Assembly: GCF_020740795.1 (NCBI RefSeq)
Contig: NC_067285.1
Location: 16,484,001 to 16,548,000, forward strand
Source of the DNA: Apus apus
Lineage: Eukaryota > Chordata > Aves > Apodiformes > Apodidae
Direction: 5' to 3'
Length of the DNA: 64,000 bases
Shown here: positions 14,301 to 23,799 of the stretch, piece after piece
Layout: each line of letters opens with the position of its first letter
Position numbering within the stretch: position 1 is the stretch's first letter
The notes under the pieces: model-generated
Told to the model about the DNA's origin: nothing
Seen by the model: the letters and a program-made list of their open reading frames with translations, nothing else
Databases searched by the model: none
Translations under genes and position numbers: made by a program

Positions 14301-17300
14301 ATGAAAGACTGTACAGTTCTCAACATACTTATTGCTTCAGATGTTCAGTCACAACACCTCAACTAACTAGCTAGCAAATTATCTGCATATTCAGTGTTAC
14401 CTGACACATAACAAAAGACTTCAGAAAACAAAATCTGACTCTGTAATTTATTTAGAGTTTAAAATTACAAATGAAAAAGGGAATCAGCTAATAAAATCTC
14501 CTTCCTAAAATACTGGATCATTCTCAAAATGAGAAGCAGTCTTGCAAGTTACTGCCCCTCTGGACTATCTCCTTCCCATTTATTCATGCAATTCCGTGGG
14601 ATAAAAACAACTGCCAACTTGAAGCCAGCAAATGCACAGTCATCACTGTTGGTGTTACATATTACAAGACTGATAAAGAGCTCATTATTAACATCATGTT
14701 AAGGACAGAAACTTATAAAGATAATTCCTACAGCAGAACTGGTAAAAACCAGTATTTCACATACAGAAAAATAAGATTTTACTTGTGGCAGAGATAAAGC
14801 CTGGATTTACAGTTGAGGAAGGAGATACATTTGTAACAGAATAAGGTATTATTGGGGGGAAAAAAAAAAAAAAGGCAGTAGAGTAAGCACAAGATCTTTG
14901 AAAGTAGTAAAAAGACTACTTTGGAACTTTTTAATAGACTTAAATTATAACACACACTTATATGAAAGAGAGCAAAATTACAAATAGGAATTATAATCCA
15001 AATAAAAAATAGAAGAACTGAGTACTGAAAGCATCACTGAATAGTCAGAAGCTGAACACCTCTAAGCAAGAGCCATAAACAGTACGAAGTAACTTTTTAA
15101 AACATGCAGCTCAGTGCCTCCTAGAAGGAAACATTTCCACCAGCAAAACATGGTTATCAAACTATGTACTACTTAAAAAAAAAAAAAATAGCAGCCAAAC
15201 GTAGCCACTAAACAGTAGCTGAAATGTTGAATTTACACGTCTACACTGTCATTTAAACCTGTTGGGCATCCACTAGTTTAACCCTGTAGTCTGGTTCATT
15301 CTGCTTGGAATATCTGTGAGCTTCCTTCTTCTAAAAACATGCAGATACTGCTCAAAAAAAAAGGATACTTCAAGTACAGCAATGTATATGTTTCTCTGCT
15401 TCAACAGCACTGATATAACCTATGCTTATGATTTAAAAAAATACATTATTGTTCAAAGTTCAGAGTCTTAAGTAGAAATACTCTACTAAACATAAGATAC
15501 TGTCTAAATTGAAGTGAGAATACATACTTTTCATAGATGAAAACCAGTAACTCTAAACTGTTCTCCATTGTATTTCACTGGCACACAACTCTACTGGACT
15601 GACTAATGTAAGTACACAGGAGAGCATGGAGGTCTCTACATCTCCTGATTTCACTTCTGCTGAGGAACACCTATGACTTGGTTGTCAGCTAAAATATTCC
15701 ATCTCATTAAGATACTAGTTTCTTATAATAAGATGCCTATGTAATATTAACATTTTAAAAAGAAAGCCAACAACTTGAGAAGTTTTATAATTTCCTTGTC
15801 ATCTAGTATCTCCTTGTTATTTCTACACCACATCATTAAATCACATAACTTTACTGCTTGTTCAGATGACTCATCTTTCCAATGTGATTCATCAAATTAC
15901 GCAGCTTTTGTGAAATTTATGAGATTTCAATTGATGTCTCGTGAAATTGTTCACCTCCACCTCATTTTATTATCATTCCCTACTTCTGACTCCTTCATTC
16001 ATAGTCTATCCTGGCTTGGTAGTAAAATTTAATTTTCCAAAGTTCAAAATCAGTAATTACACCTCCGAACCAAGGACTTCCACTGGATTTGCATTATTAA
16101 CCCACAATTATTTCCCTGTAACCTAAATTGTAGTACTCAACAACTCATATAAAAGCAAAAGCAGATCAACTATGCAATAATCCTGAAAGAACAAACCCGG
16201 TATCTCTTCTGCTTAAGTACTATTCCTTCGAGTGCTACATTACTACTATACAATAGCGTGAAAATTTAACTCAAGATAGAGTATTTATACAATTATTTTT
16301 TCTTAATAAGTAAAATGTAACATATTATTAAACATTCCTGCATATGATTGCTTTTCTGTGTAACTTTTAAGTTCTTTAAGTGAAACTGCTTTAAAACAAT
16401 ACCATGTTTCATTGTTTCACACAGGAATGCTAAAACACTCCAAACCACTTTTTAACAATAGGACTGCTTTTGACCATTCTATACTATTTGTAGTTTTTTG
16501 AGAAGTAGGTTAATTCCTAAAGTGTTCAGATACCATCCTGAAGCATATGTGCTATATCTACTTGCTATGTTGTCATTACAATCAGCATTTAAGGCTGATG
16601 GTCAGTAGCAAAGAAATTAATTGACAAACTAGATGCTATGTTAACTGCAGAGCTAAAATCCTAACAACATAATTAAAAGTAATACTGTCTTTCCGCTTTC
16701 AAAAAATTGAAGTTAAAGAGGAAGACCCAATAAAGCAAAGACAGCAGGAACAAATACAAAGCATTACTGTGGCACTGGGAATTCCTCCACAGACTCAAAA
16801 ATTGCAGGTGGCAAGGTGACAGAGCCATAAAGAGAAAACAATAGGGACATTTGAACTGATAGCAGTGTCTCTATTAAATGACTAAGAAATATTAAATGTT
16901 CTTCCCCGTCATGAAAATTACTTCACTTGTACAAGAAAAGTATCAGTTAAAACAGATACTGAATTTTAAACTATAGCACACTGAAGTAAAAATACACTCT
17001 GTTCTTTGAGGCTCTGTTTTTGTAATGATTTTCAGGCAGGTAGTCCCCTGGAACCAGCAAGGCTCTCTGGGGATGCCAGGTTCTATCTGCAGGGATTAAG
17101 TGATATATAACTCTGACTATTTTAATCTTTTGAAGTTATTTTAGTATACTTACTTTAATTAAAAATTAGCCAGCATAGTCAAATCTAGGTTCATTGTTTG
17201 AACAATTAAAGGACCGTTATCTGAAAACCAATTAACAGAAACTCCTGAGGGTTGCTTCAACATAAGAATGTAACTAGCTTATAAAAATATGACCCCTAAA

Positions 17301-20300
17301 GCACAAACTGCAAAGCATTTTTCAAGATTTTTTTGCCATGACATGCTGCACATTTCAGTCAAATACTGCTTCACAGGTCTGAGTCAGATTAACTGCTATA
17401 AACACTAATCAGTTTGACAAACAGTTACCAGCTCAGCAGATTTTTACACTTGCTTTCAATTTATATCAGTTGCCTTAAAATCTGGGGTTTGCTTGAAGCT
17501 TTTGTGCAACTGAATCCAAAATACTTCTGTGGACATACCTACAGGTGCTGCAACAAGCTCACTTTAAGTTTACACCTATACATACTAGGATCTGAATAGC
17601 TCCTTGTTTTCTACTAATTTAATGTATTTTGAATACACTTGGTATGTTACACTGACTACAACACAACTGTTATTCAAGTTCCATCTTTGAACTATATAAG
17701 GACCACAGTAATGCTCAATCTCACATTTTGCGCCTGTTCCAAGTTCTGTATTTTATTTATATCAATTTTGGTTTGTTGGCGGTTTTTTTATTCCAAACTT
17801 AAATGCCTACCACTTACCAGGGTGAAGAACTGAAACCTCTACTGAGTTAAGATCTCTCTCTGCTCTGTCCTGCAAGGGAGCTACCATTAATTATGTGTTC
17901 TCTGTATTATTCACTAATCCATCTGGGTTTACAGTTCTAAGTAATGTTCATGAAGATTTCTTCAGCTGCCAATGCCTGGAGCAAAAGAAGTGCTGTATGC
18001 TTCAGCAGAAAGCCCAGTGCCACAGAACTACCAGCGCTTCCCCACCTCCCTTACAGGGATGATAGCACTGAATTGAGCACTCTGGAGGAGTCCATTAACT
18101 CCTTCAGATGCAAACTCGTGGCTATGCACCAATACAATAAATCTCCTTTCTTTCACAGGTGTTCAACCCTCCTCTTCAACTCTTGCACCCACCTCTCCTC
18201 ATGATAGCAGAATTGCATGGCATTGTGACACTACCAGTAAGTCAGCCAACAACCTACCTCCTCTCTTAACTTCTCAATTCACTTGTATGCCAGAATAAAA
18301 ATTATTTTTAAACTAAACTGAAGGCAGTACAGGTTTTCTCCTAAAATCAGACAAATGTTTTTACTAAGTTCTGTTACAAGTATGTCACTTAAAAAATGGA
18401 GTGCAGAAGGAATAATCTAAATAAATAAATATATATATATATATATAATAACCAAATTAAATCAACTCAGGTGACCATTACCATAAAGGATACTTCAGGA
18501 GACTAGCCATAACCCTTTCAGGTTACAGGTTCATCAGCAGACAAAACTAGCAAGCCTCCTTTTACACATTTAGAGATTAAGAGTTCACATTATTATTATT
18601 CAAAATCCATAAAGTATCAATCTTCTGTGAATTTACTTGTCACAAAGCTAGAGAATGTACATGATCCAAACACATTCCTGATGCTTATCTAAATAAATCT
18701 GATTGCATATGCAGGCAGACAGATTGAATAAGTAGATAAACTGCTCAAAACGTTAAAATGTTTTCTCACTTCTAAACTCATTGGGAATTCAGCATGTTAC
18801 TTCATACACAAAAGTTCCAACTACAAAGAGCCATGATTATTTAATCAGTGCTGCTAAGTTATTAAGAACAACTAATCATGCAACTCTGAAGATTATTAAT
18901 ATTTATAAGGTTCTGTTATGCAGTTCATTTTGAAGAAATTCTCAAGTCTTGCTACAATTAAAGCATTTTCAGAACCTCAGTCTGCAGTTTTTTGCCAAGT
19001 CTGGAGGTAACTCAGAAAATTCCCTCCTAATGACAGTGGCCAGGGCAGATGCCTGCCTTCTCATTCCCAGAAGGGTCCAGCTGCTAAAGCTTTTAGACCA
19101 CAGCAATAAACTTGGTCTGCCACAGGCTTCACTGCCAACATGGTGGTAGAAACACTAGTGTTGCACACCAGTGTACAGGAATTACCAGTAGCGTTAAATG
19201 AGACAATATCATGTGTGAACTTGGCAAAAACAAGGGCCTTGGTAACTTCACACATAAGATCAGCCCCCAGCTCAGTCACTGGCCTCTATGTGTTTTCCAT
19301 GGTCTTGTGTTGGTCAGCAGGATGTGATGCACAATCAAGACACCATAAAGCTATCTTACTGCCCTCAAACTACATTCTTTAACTTGACCATTCCACTTTC
19401 CAAATCACTGGGTTAAAAAAATACTAACAAACACAGGATTTGACACAGTCTGATTTCAAATACAGTAATAAAGTGTAACAGGTTTTTAAAAATTTCTAAA
19501 TCACTTCAGCCTACTTTCTCTATCTCTTCAAAAATTCAACCAAACAAAACCACTAAAACACACTCTCCAGGGTAAACAAGTTTTATCCAGATTCACCAGA
19601 AATAGAAAACAATTCAAATTACTCTTTCTCCAGCACTTCTTTGCTTCAGTTTTTTACAAGACTGTAGAAAATCAGACAAATTCCAAAAAGGTTCTGAAGC
19701 CTTTCATTATATAAAAGACTGGTTCTTTCTAAAATTCAAGTAGGGTAATCTGGTTTTAATCTTTAAATGGTATGATGATATAGGCTTTTCAGAACAATTT
19801 CACAAATCTGGCACAGTTCTTTGGCTTGCATCACTATCTTAATCAGAGTCTCAAACCATGTACTAAGAACAGGACTGATAAGACTAGCTTCTGTGCTACA
19901 TGACTAGCTGCTTGGAGGTATATTTTACTCATTTTCTTCAGAAATGTACTCATTAATTCAATTAATTGCTTTATGCATCCAATATTTACAAGCCAGTCAT
20001 TCTTCTTCCCTCTTTCTCCCTCCTGGACATTTTTCCCCCACCAACATACACCTGCAGGGCTTGGTCCACAATCACAGGGCAGCAGTGGTGCCTAGTGCAT
20101 GACCTGGCACACAATGGGAACATAAAACTGGATGCTACAGGAGAGATCTCTGTGCTTTATTCTAACTGTATTTTGATGTGTATTTCATACATTCTATCTG
20201 CAAGTAGCACGTCAGATTGCCCAAGATTCTTCGTGAAGCCAACTCACTAAACACTTCATGCTACCATCTGTCTCACTCCCTCAAAAAGAAAAACTTGTGA

Positions 20301-22943
20301 AGCCTAAATTAAAAAAACAAGGTGAGAATAAAACTTCAGTTATACTGCATAACAAGAAATACACACAAAGATCAGAGAACTGGCAACAAAATCTGATCTA
20401 GCAACAAAACAGAAAGAATTTTAGGATTCTGATTTGTGACAAGTACTGCAATCCCACATTAAAAGCTATTGCTTATCTTGCACTAGAGCTTTGACAGCTA
20501 GCAGTTCACAAGAGTCAGCAGTGTGGTTCAACAAAGGAAGTCCTGGCTGTTTTCCTACTCTGTATTTCAGTTTTTACTATTCTGGACAACTCAATTCTAG
20601 TTCTGCTGCTAATGCTGTAAGGAAACTCTCAAGTCTACAGCATTGTTTTTTCCATTTCAGTTGTTTAGGCAAGCTATAGTTCTGACTCATTCTAAAAAAA
20701 AAACACCAAAAGTTACAAGTCTGATCTAAATAGAAAGCTACAGTGAAACAACTTTCAAACAAGCTCCATCAAAAATCACCTTATCGTATACATACAGTGC
20801 TATTTCATAAGCATATCTATTAACTTACAGACATCATAAAAGCTGATAACATAAAGATGCTCATTGACAGACCATGCATACACAAATACATAACTGTAGA
20901 CACAAAACTGATTTAATCAATTCCTCTACAGACAGTTTTAATTAAACTTTTTGTTTCTTATCTCATTAAAAGATCAACAGATCAAAATTACTGTGAAAGC
21001 ATCTAATACAACAGAATTCATATATCAAAAATATCAACCCAACATGTGATTTCTCAAATGGTCTGACAGTATTTTTAGTAAATGACTTCTACAACAACCT
21101 ACAGTGACCTCTAGCTATGAGCCTAACACCTTCCAGTTAAGTGAAACACTGGAGGTAATGATCCCTCTTTCTTCTTCTGGACCTAACAGGGTAGAGAAGG
21201 ACTTCTGTACTGATGTCCAAATCAAGTTATAACCATGATACTTTCCATCTAAGGGATTAAACCACAGCCTTACAAGTCTCTGAAGACAGAACGGAGAAAG
21301 GGAGCAAAAAAGATTGCAAGCATGCAAATACGAACCCTTCTAGGGACTTCCCAACTAGACTAATTTCAATGCTGTACATGAGATGAAGTTCTAATTGAGA
21401 AATTATCCTGCTACTTGATGTACAGAAAAGATCAAAAATTGTACGAGAAGAAAAAGTTAAAGCTGAAAAATGTGAAAGCATAAACAAAATTCAGAAATCA
21501 AAACCAGGAATACGTAGTTGAAAAAAATATTATTAATTTTCACCTGTTCAACATCTTTAAAAAATCATCATCTGAAAGGACTACGCCTGATCTCATTTAA
21601 TTATTATATATGCAAATCCTAATGCACCAGTAAAATTAAACAATTATTAAATCACAGTTGTAGGCAGTATGAAAACACAATAGGCCTACTTACATCTATA
21701 AGATTAAGCCCAAATACTCCATATATTCACATGCTTAAAGAGGAGTAATCTAAAAGGAGAAACTACTGCCCGAGAAAAGCACTGGCCCCGAATATACATG
21801 ATGGATTACCTTTACAGTATTGAAGCATACATAGCAATTATGAACAATAACAGTGCATCTGAGTTTTGACACAGAAGCACTGACAGCATGAGTCATCATA
21901 ACTCACTTTTTTGTTCTGGAAAGATGCTACTTTCGACGTCTCTTACTTTTGCAGTGTTAAATACAGGTTTTGCTATTAAGAGAACAGATGCAGCACTCAA
22001 GAAAGAAAGACACCAACTTAGCCTCTTTCCCTCACCCTGCTCCCCTCGTGGAACAACTTTCCAGAACTGATACGAAGTTTAATTTGCCCCCGAAGAGAGC
22101 CACACCAAACCTTCCGCCTGCTCCCAACCCCACCGAGGTACTTACTGTCTCCCCCGGACCTGGCAACACCCCCACGAAAACAAGACCCACACGATACCAG
22201 CACCAGACAGCTCGTTACAAACTGAAGAGGCCGCTCCCATCAACTTGGGGTAACTTGGGATATAGCAGCTTCTTGTTAATCAACGTAAACATTTTGTTTA
22301 TACATACATATTTATGGCTTAGGTAAGCACGGCGAGTTTAGCAACATGAAAATTTCGAGGGTTTTTTGGAGGTGGGGGAGGAGCGGGAGGGAAACAAACA
22401 ACAAAGCCAGCCCACCGGGCAACAAAAGCCGCGCCATAGCCCTACGGCAAACGACCAAGCTCGCTTCGCCAGCGGAGATGCAGTAGGGAGACAGCCCAGC
22501 ACGGCAGCCCCGCCGCGCAGCGGGGCCCTCCCGGGCGGGGCGCAGGCCTCCCCGCCACACGGGCCCGCCGCCCCCTGCTCCCCCACCCCTTCGCCCAAGG
22601 CTTCGCTGCGTTTCCGCGGCCGGGCTCCCCACAAACCTGCGGCCGAAGTCGCACTTGGAAAAGGGCAGACGCTTCCCTGCCTGTACAAGGTGCCCCCACC
22701 CCGGCCGCACCGCCACCTCTTACACAACGCAGCGGGGAACAGGAGCAGATCTCCGAACTCACGGCCCGTCACACGGTGCCGCGACCCGGGGGTCTGCCCC
22801 AGACCACCCGCCCCAGCCCTCGCCGCACACGCACCGTACCCGAAAAAGCTGCACCGCTGGCAATGAGGGGAGGCCGGGGCGGCCCAGGGGTGCGCTAAGC
22901 GCTGCAGAGCCCGCCTCAGCACAGGAAGCAGCCGCTGCCGCAT
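2302..22943 (-). CDS. IDE: IDE, insulin-degrading enzyme, 5' part (coding exons 1-10; gene continues left of window)
   Basis: IDE is an M16A zinc metalloendopeptidase that degrades insulin, glucagon and amyloid-type peptides, mainly in cytosol, also in mitochondria and peroxisomes. Ten exons on the minus strand join with correct phases: 22840-22943, 13025-13209, 11364-11571, 10379-10548, 7264-7386, 5855-5967, 5281-5443, 4583-4675, 3943-4034, 2302-2382. They encode 444 residues of about 1,020. The inverted zinc motif HFCEH is at residues 110-114 and the third ligand is E191, each two residues beyond the human numbering (H108, E111, H112, E189). Residues 1-34 are Arg-rich with no acidic residue, as in a mitochondrial presequence; Met44 matches the internal cytosolic start of human IDE (Met42). 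The C-terminal half and the rest of the central domains are outside the window. Identification rests on near-identity with remembered human IDE in every exon. Confidence 0.97.
3943..4034 (-). CDS. IDE: IDE coding exon 9
   Basis: Acceptor tttctttccag, donor gtacag. Encodes residues 388-417, [20 protein letters not shown] then [10 protein letters not shown]. Ends in phase 0. Confidence 0.96.
4583..4675 (-). CDS. IDE: IDE coding exon 8
   Basis: Acceptor tttcatag, donor gtaagt. Encodes residues 357-386, [19 protein letters not shown] then [11 protein letters not shown]. In the mammalian enzyme this stretch carries part of the distal substrate-anchoring exosite around the [10 protein letters not shown] strand, which is intact here. 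Confidence 0.96.
5281..5443 (-). CDS. IDE: IDE coding exon 7
   Basis: Acceptor ccccccctcag, donor gtaagt. Encodes residues 302-355: [20 protein letters not shown], then [20 protein letters not shown] and [13 protein letters not shown]. Nearly identical to the vertebrate protein in the second M16 domain. Confidence 0.97.
5855..5967 (-). CDS. IDE: IDE coding exon 6
   Basis: Acceptor tttattgtag, donor gtatgt. Encodes residues 265-301, [20 protein letters not shown] through FQEEHLR. The exon ends in phase 0, so exon 7 starts with a complete Gln codon. Confidence 0.96.
7264..7386 (-). CDS. IDE: IDE coding exon 5
   Basis: Acceptor tatgacag, donor gtgagt. Encodes residues 224-263, beginning [17 protein letters not shown] and ending MAICVLGR. 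It was found by reading the reverse complement between exons 4 and 6; lengths and phases (2+120+1) fit both neighbours. Confidence 0.95.
7715..7774. repeat. Exact 30-bp tandem duplication in IDE intron 4
   Basis: Two identical 30-bp copies sit head to tail (7715-7744 and 7745-7774), each starting cattaaattgaataaat and ending gctgatttg. No divergence is visible, so the duplication is recent or polymorphic. Confidence 0.95.
10379..10548 (-). CDS. IDE: IDE coding exon 4 (third zinc ligand)
   Basis: Acceptor ctgtttag, donor gtttgt. Encodes residues 167-222, with [13 protein letters not shown] carrying E191, the third zinc ligand, and E184, which matches conserved E182 of human. It ends at FSKFGTG, the conserved exon 4/5 junction. 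Confidence 0.97.
11364..11571 (-). CDS. IDE: IDE coding exon 3 (catalytic HxxEH zinc motif)
   Basis: Acceptor ctcctgcag, donor gtaaac. Encodes residues 98-165. Contains HFCEH (110-114), the inverted zinc-binding motif with catalytic base E113, followed by [19 protein letters not shown] and [17 protein letters not shown], the classic M16A core. All active-site residues visible here are intact. Confidence 0.98.
12902..12967. repeat. Exact 33-bp tandem duplication in IDE intron 2
   Basis: Two identical 33-bp copies (12902-12934, 12935-12967) begin atattactcctgtcag and end tggaattaaga. They lie about 60 bp downstream of the exon 2 donor in the transcript sense. Confidence 0.95.
13025..13209 (-). 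CDS. IDE: IDE coding exon 2 (internal Met44 start)
   Basis: Acceptor tttgtttcag, donor gtattt. Encodes residues 36-96 plus the first base of Gly97, including [10 protein letters not shown] and [18 protein letters not shown]. Met44 corresponds to the alternative start (Met42) of the non-mitochondrial human isoform. The segment begins the first M16 domain. Confidence 0.96.
14132..14147. repeat. AC dinucleotide microsatellite
   Basis: About eight AC units, followed by gtgtgag, so the right end forms a small acacgtgt palindrome. Inside IDE intron 1. Confidence 0.85.
18429..18449. repeat. AT dinucleotide microsatellite
   Basis: About ten AT units preceded by an ATAAATAA run, in IDE intron 1. Confidence 0.9.
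22840..22943 (-). CDS. IDE: IDE coding exon 1 (start codon, mitochondrial presequence)
   Basis: Starts at the ATG at 22943-22941 inside the CpG island. It encodes 34 residues plus two bases of Gly35, beginning [11 protein letters not shown]. Six arginines and no Asp or Glu suggest a mitochondrial targeting peptide. The donor is gtacgg. Joining to exon 2 gives the Gly-Phe-Gln-Lys junction also found in human IDE, which selects this donor over a second GT five bases further on. Confidence 0.9.
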
Positions 22944-23003
22944 ATCCCGGCCCCGCCGCCAGCGCCCGGCCTCTCGCTGCCGCCCGCCCCGGCCCGGCCC
23001 GGC

Positions 23004-23048
23004 TCAGCACACGCCGCTCCTCAGCGCCGCGGCCGGCGGCGGCGCCAT
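23004..23048 (-). other. Short upstream ORF in IDE leader (14 codons)
   Basis: An ATG inside the YY1-like site is in the same frame as the IDE start 105 bases downstream, but reading stops at a TGA after 14 codons (MAPPPAAALRSGVC). If the transcript starts above 23,048 this is a uORF that could lower IDE translation. The frame and stop are read directly; the function is inferred. Confidence 0.45.
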
Positions 23049-23051
23049 CTT
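23041..23051 (-). promoter_or_regulatory. YY1-type element at IDE 5' leader
   Basis: Minus strand reads AAGATGGCGCC, close to the YY1 consensus AAGATGGCGGC. YY1 sites in this orientation commonly lie just downstream of transcription starts of CpG-island genes, which fits a start for IDE at about 23,050-23,080. The motif itself carries an ATG that opens a short upstream ORF. Confidence 0.5.
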
Positions 23052-23799
23052 CTTCGCCCGCCTCCCCTCGCCGCCTGGCCAATCCCTCCCCGGCGCCCTC
23101 GGGGTCCCGTCCGCCCTCCTCGCCCAGCGGGGCTGTCGCTACCGCGTCGGGCCTAGCGGGGCCCGTACCTGAGGGTGCGGGAGGTGCCTCTGCTGCCGGG
23201 AGGGCCGGGGCTGCGGTTGGGGAGGGGGCAGGGGGCCTCTGGGAGGAGGCGGAGGCGGCGGAGGGGGTGGGTGGCTGGGCGGGGAGCCGGGGCGACACTC
23301 GCCGCAGCGGGGGGGCCGGGGCGCCGCGCCTGGCCAGGCTGGCGGGGCTGTGGCAGGAACGGCAGCAGCTGCCCTGGGGCTGGATTGAGCCCGCGAAGGG
23401 ACCGCGTTTCGTCCCGGCGCGCAGGGAGCAGCCCTGCCGCTTCCTGCTGGCCGGGCTCCGCGTCCCTGCCGGCGAAAGCCAAGACGAAGGTAATTAGACG
23501 CCTCGCGATTTGAGTGCAGTGGGTGCGGTGCCGTCCTGAGTGGCAGAGATTGCAGATCGCCCAGTGCAGCGGGTGTCAAAATCTTCCTTTCCCCTGGGGA
23601 GAGAATTCCCCCTGCGGAAGCTTTTCTTCGGGAGCCCGTTGGCCGCCGCTCCCGGGCCGCGGCCGGTCTGCCCCGCGGGCACAGGGCTTTCCTTGCCAGG
23701 TGGGTTCGTGAGGAGTAAATGCTGCACAAGGCTGAACTTCTGTTACAGCTCCATGGTTTTAGTAATGTGCTTTCTTCAGATGCATCTAGTTTCATAGGT

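Larger units (their letters stand above)
13210..22839 (-). other. IDE: IDE intron 1 (about 9.6 kb)
   Basis: The long first intron between the presequence exon and the body of IDE. It is AT-rich up to about 22,300, then enters the promoter CpG island. It holds an AC tract (14,132), an AT microsatellite (18,429) and an unexplained coding-like remnant at 19,061-19,279. I see no spliced exon in it. Confidence 0.75.
22340..23760. promoter_or_regulatory. IDE: CpG island promoter of IDE
   Basis: A sharp switch from AT-rich DNA to GC-rich, CpG-dense sequence surrounds IDE exon 1 and extends about 800 bp upstream of the start codon. I see no TATA box, as expected for a housekeeping promoter. Long open frames here on both strands are low-complexity Pro/Ala/Gly/Arg translations caused by GC content and are not genes. 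The transcription start is not determined; the YY1-like site at 23,041-23,051 hints that it lies near or just above 23,050. Confidence 0.85.

Noticed and set aside
22655-23497. 280-codon open frame on the plus strand, and several others, in the IDE CpG island
   Set aside because: Composition is Pro/Ala/Gly/Arg low complexity caused by GC content, frames are open on both strands at once, and none resembles a known protein.
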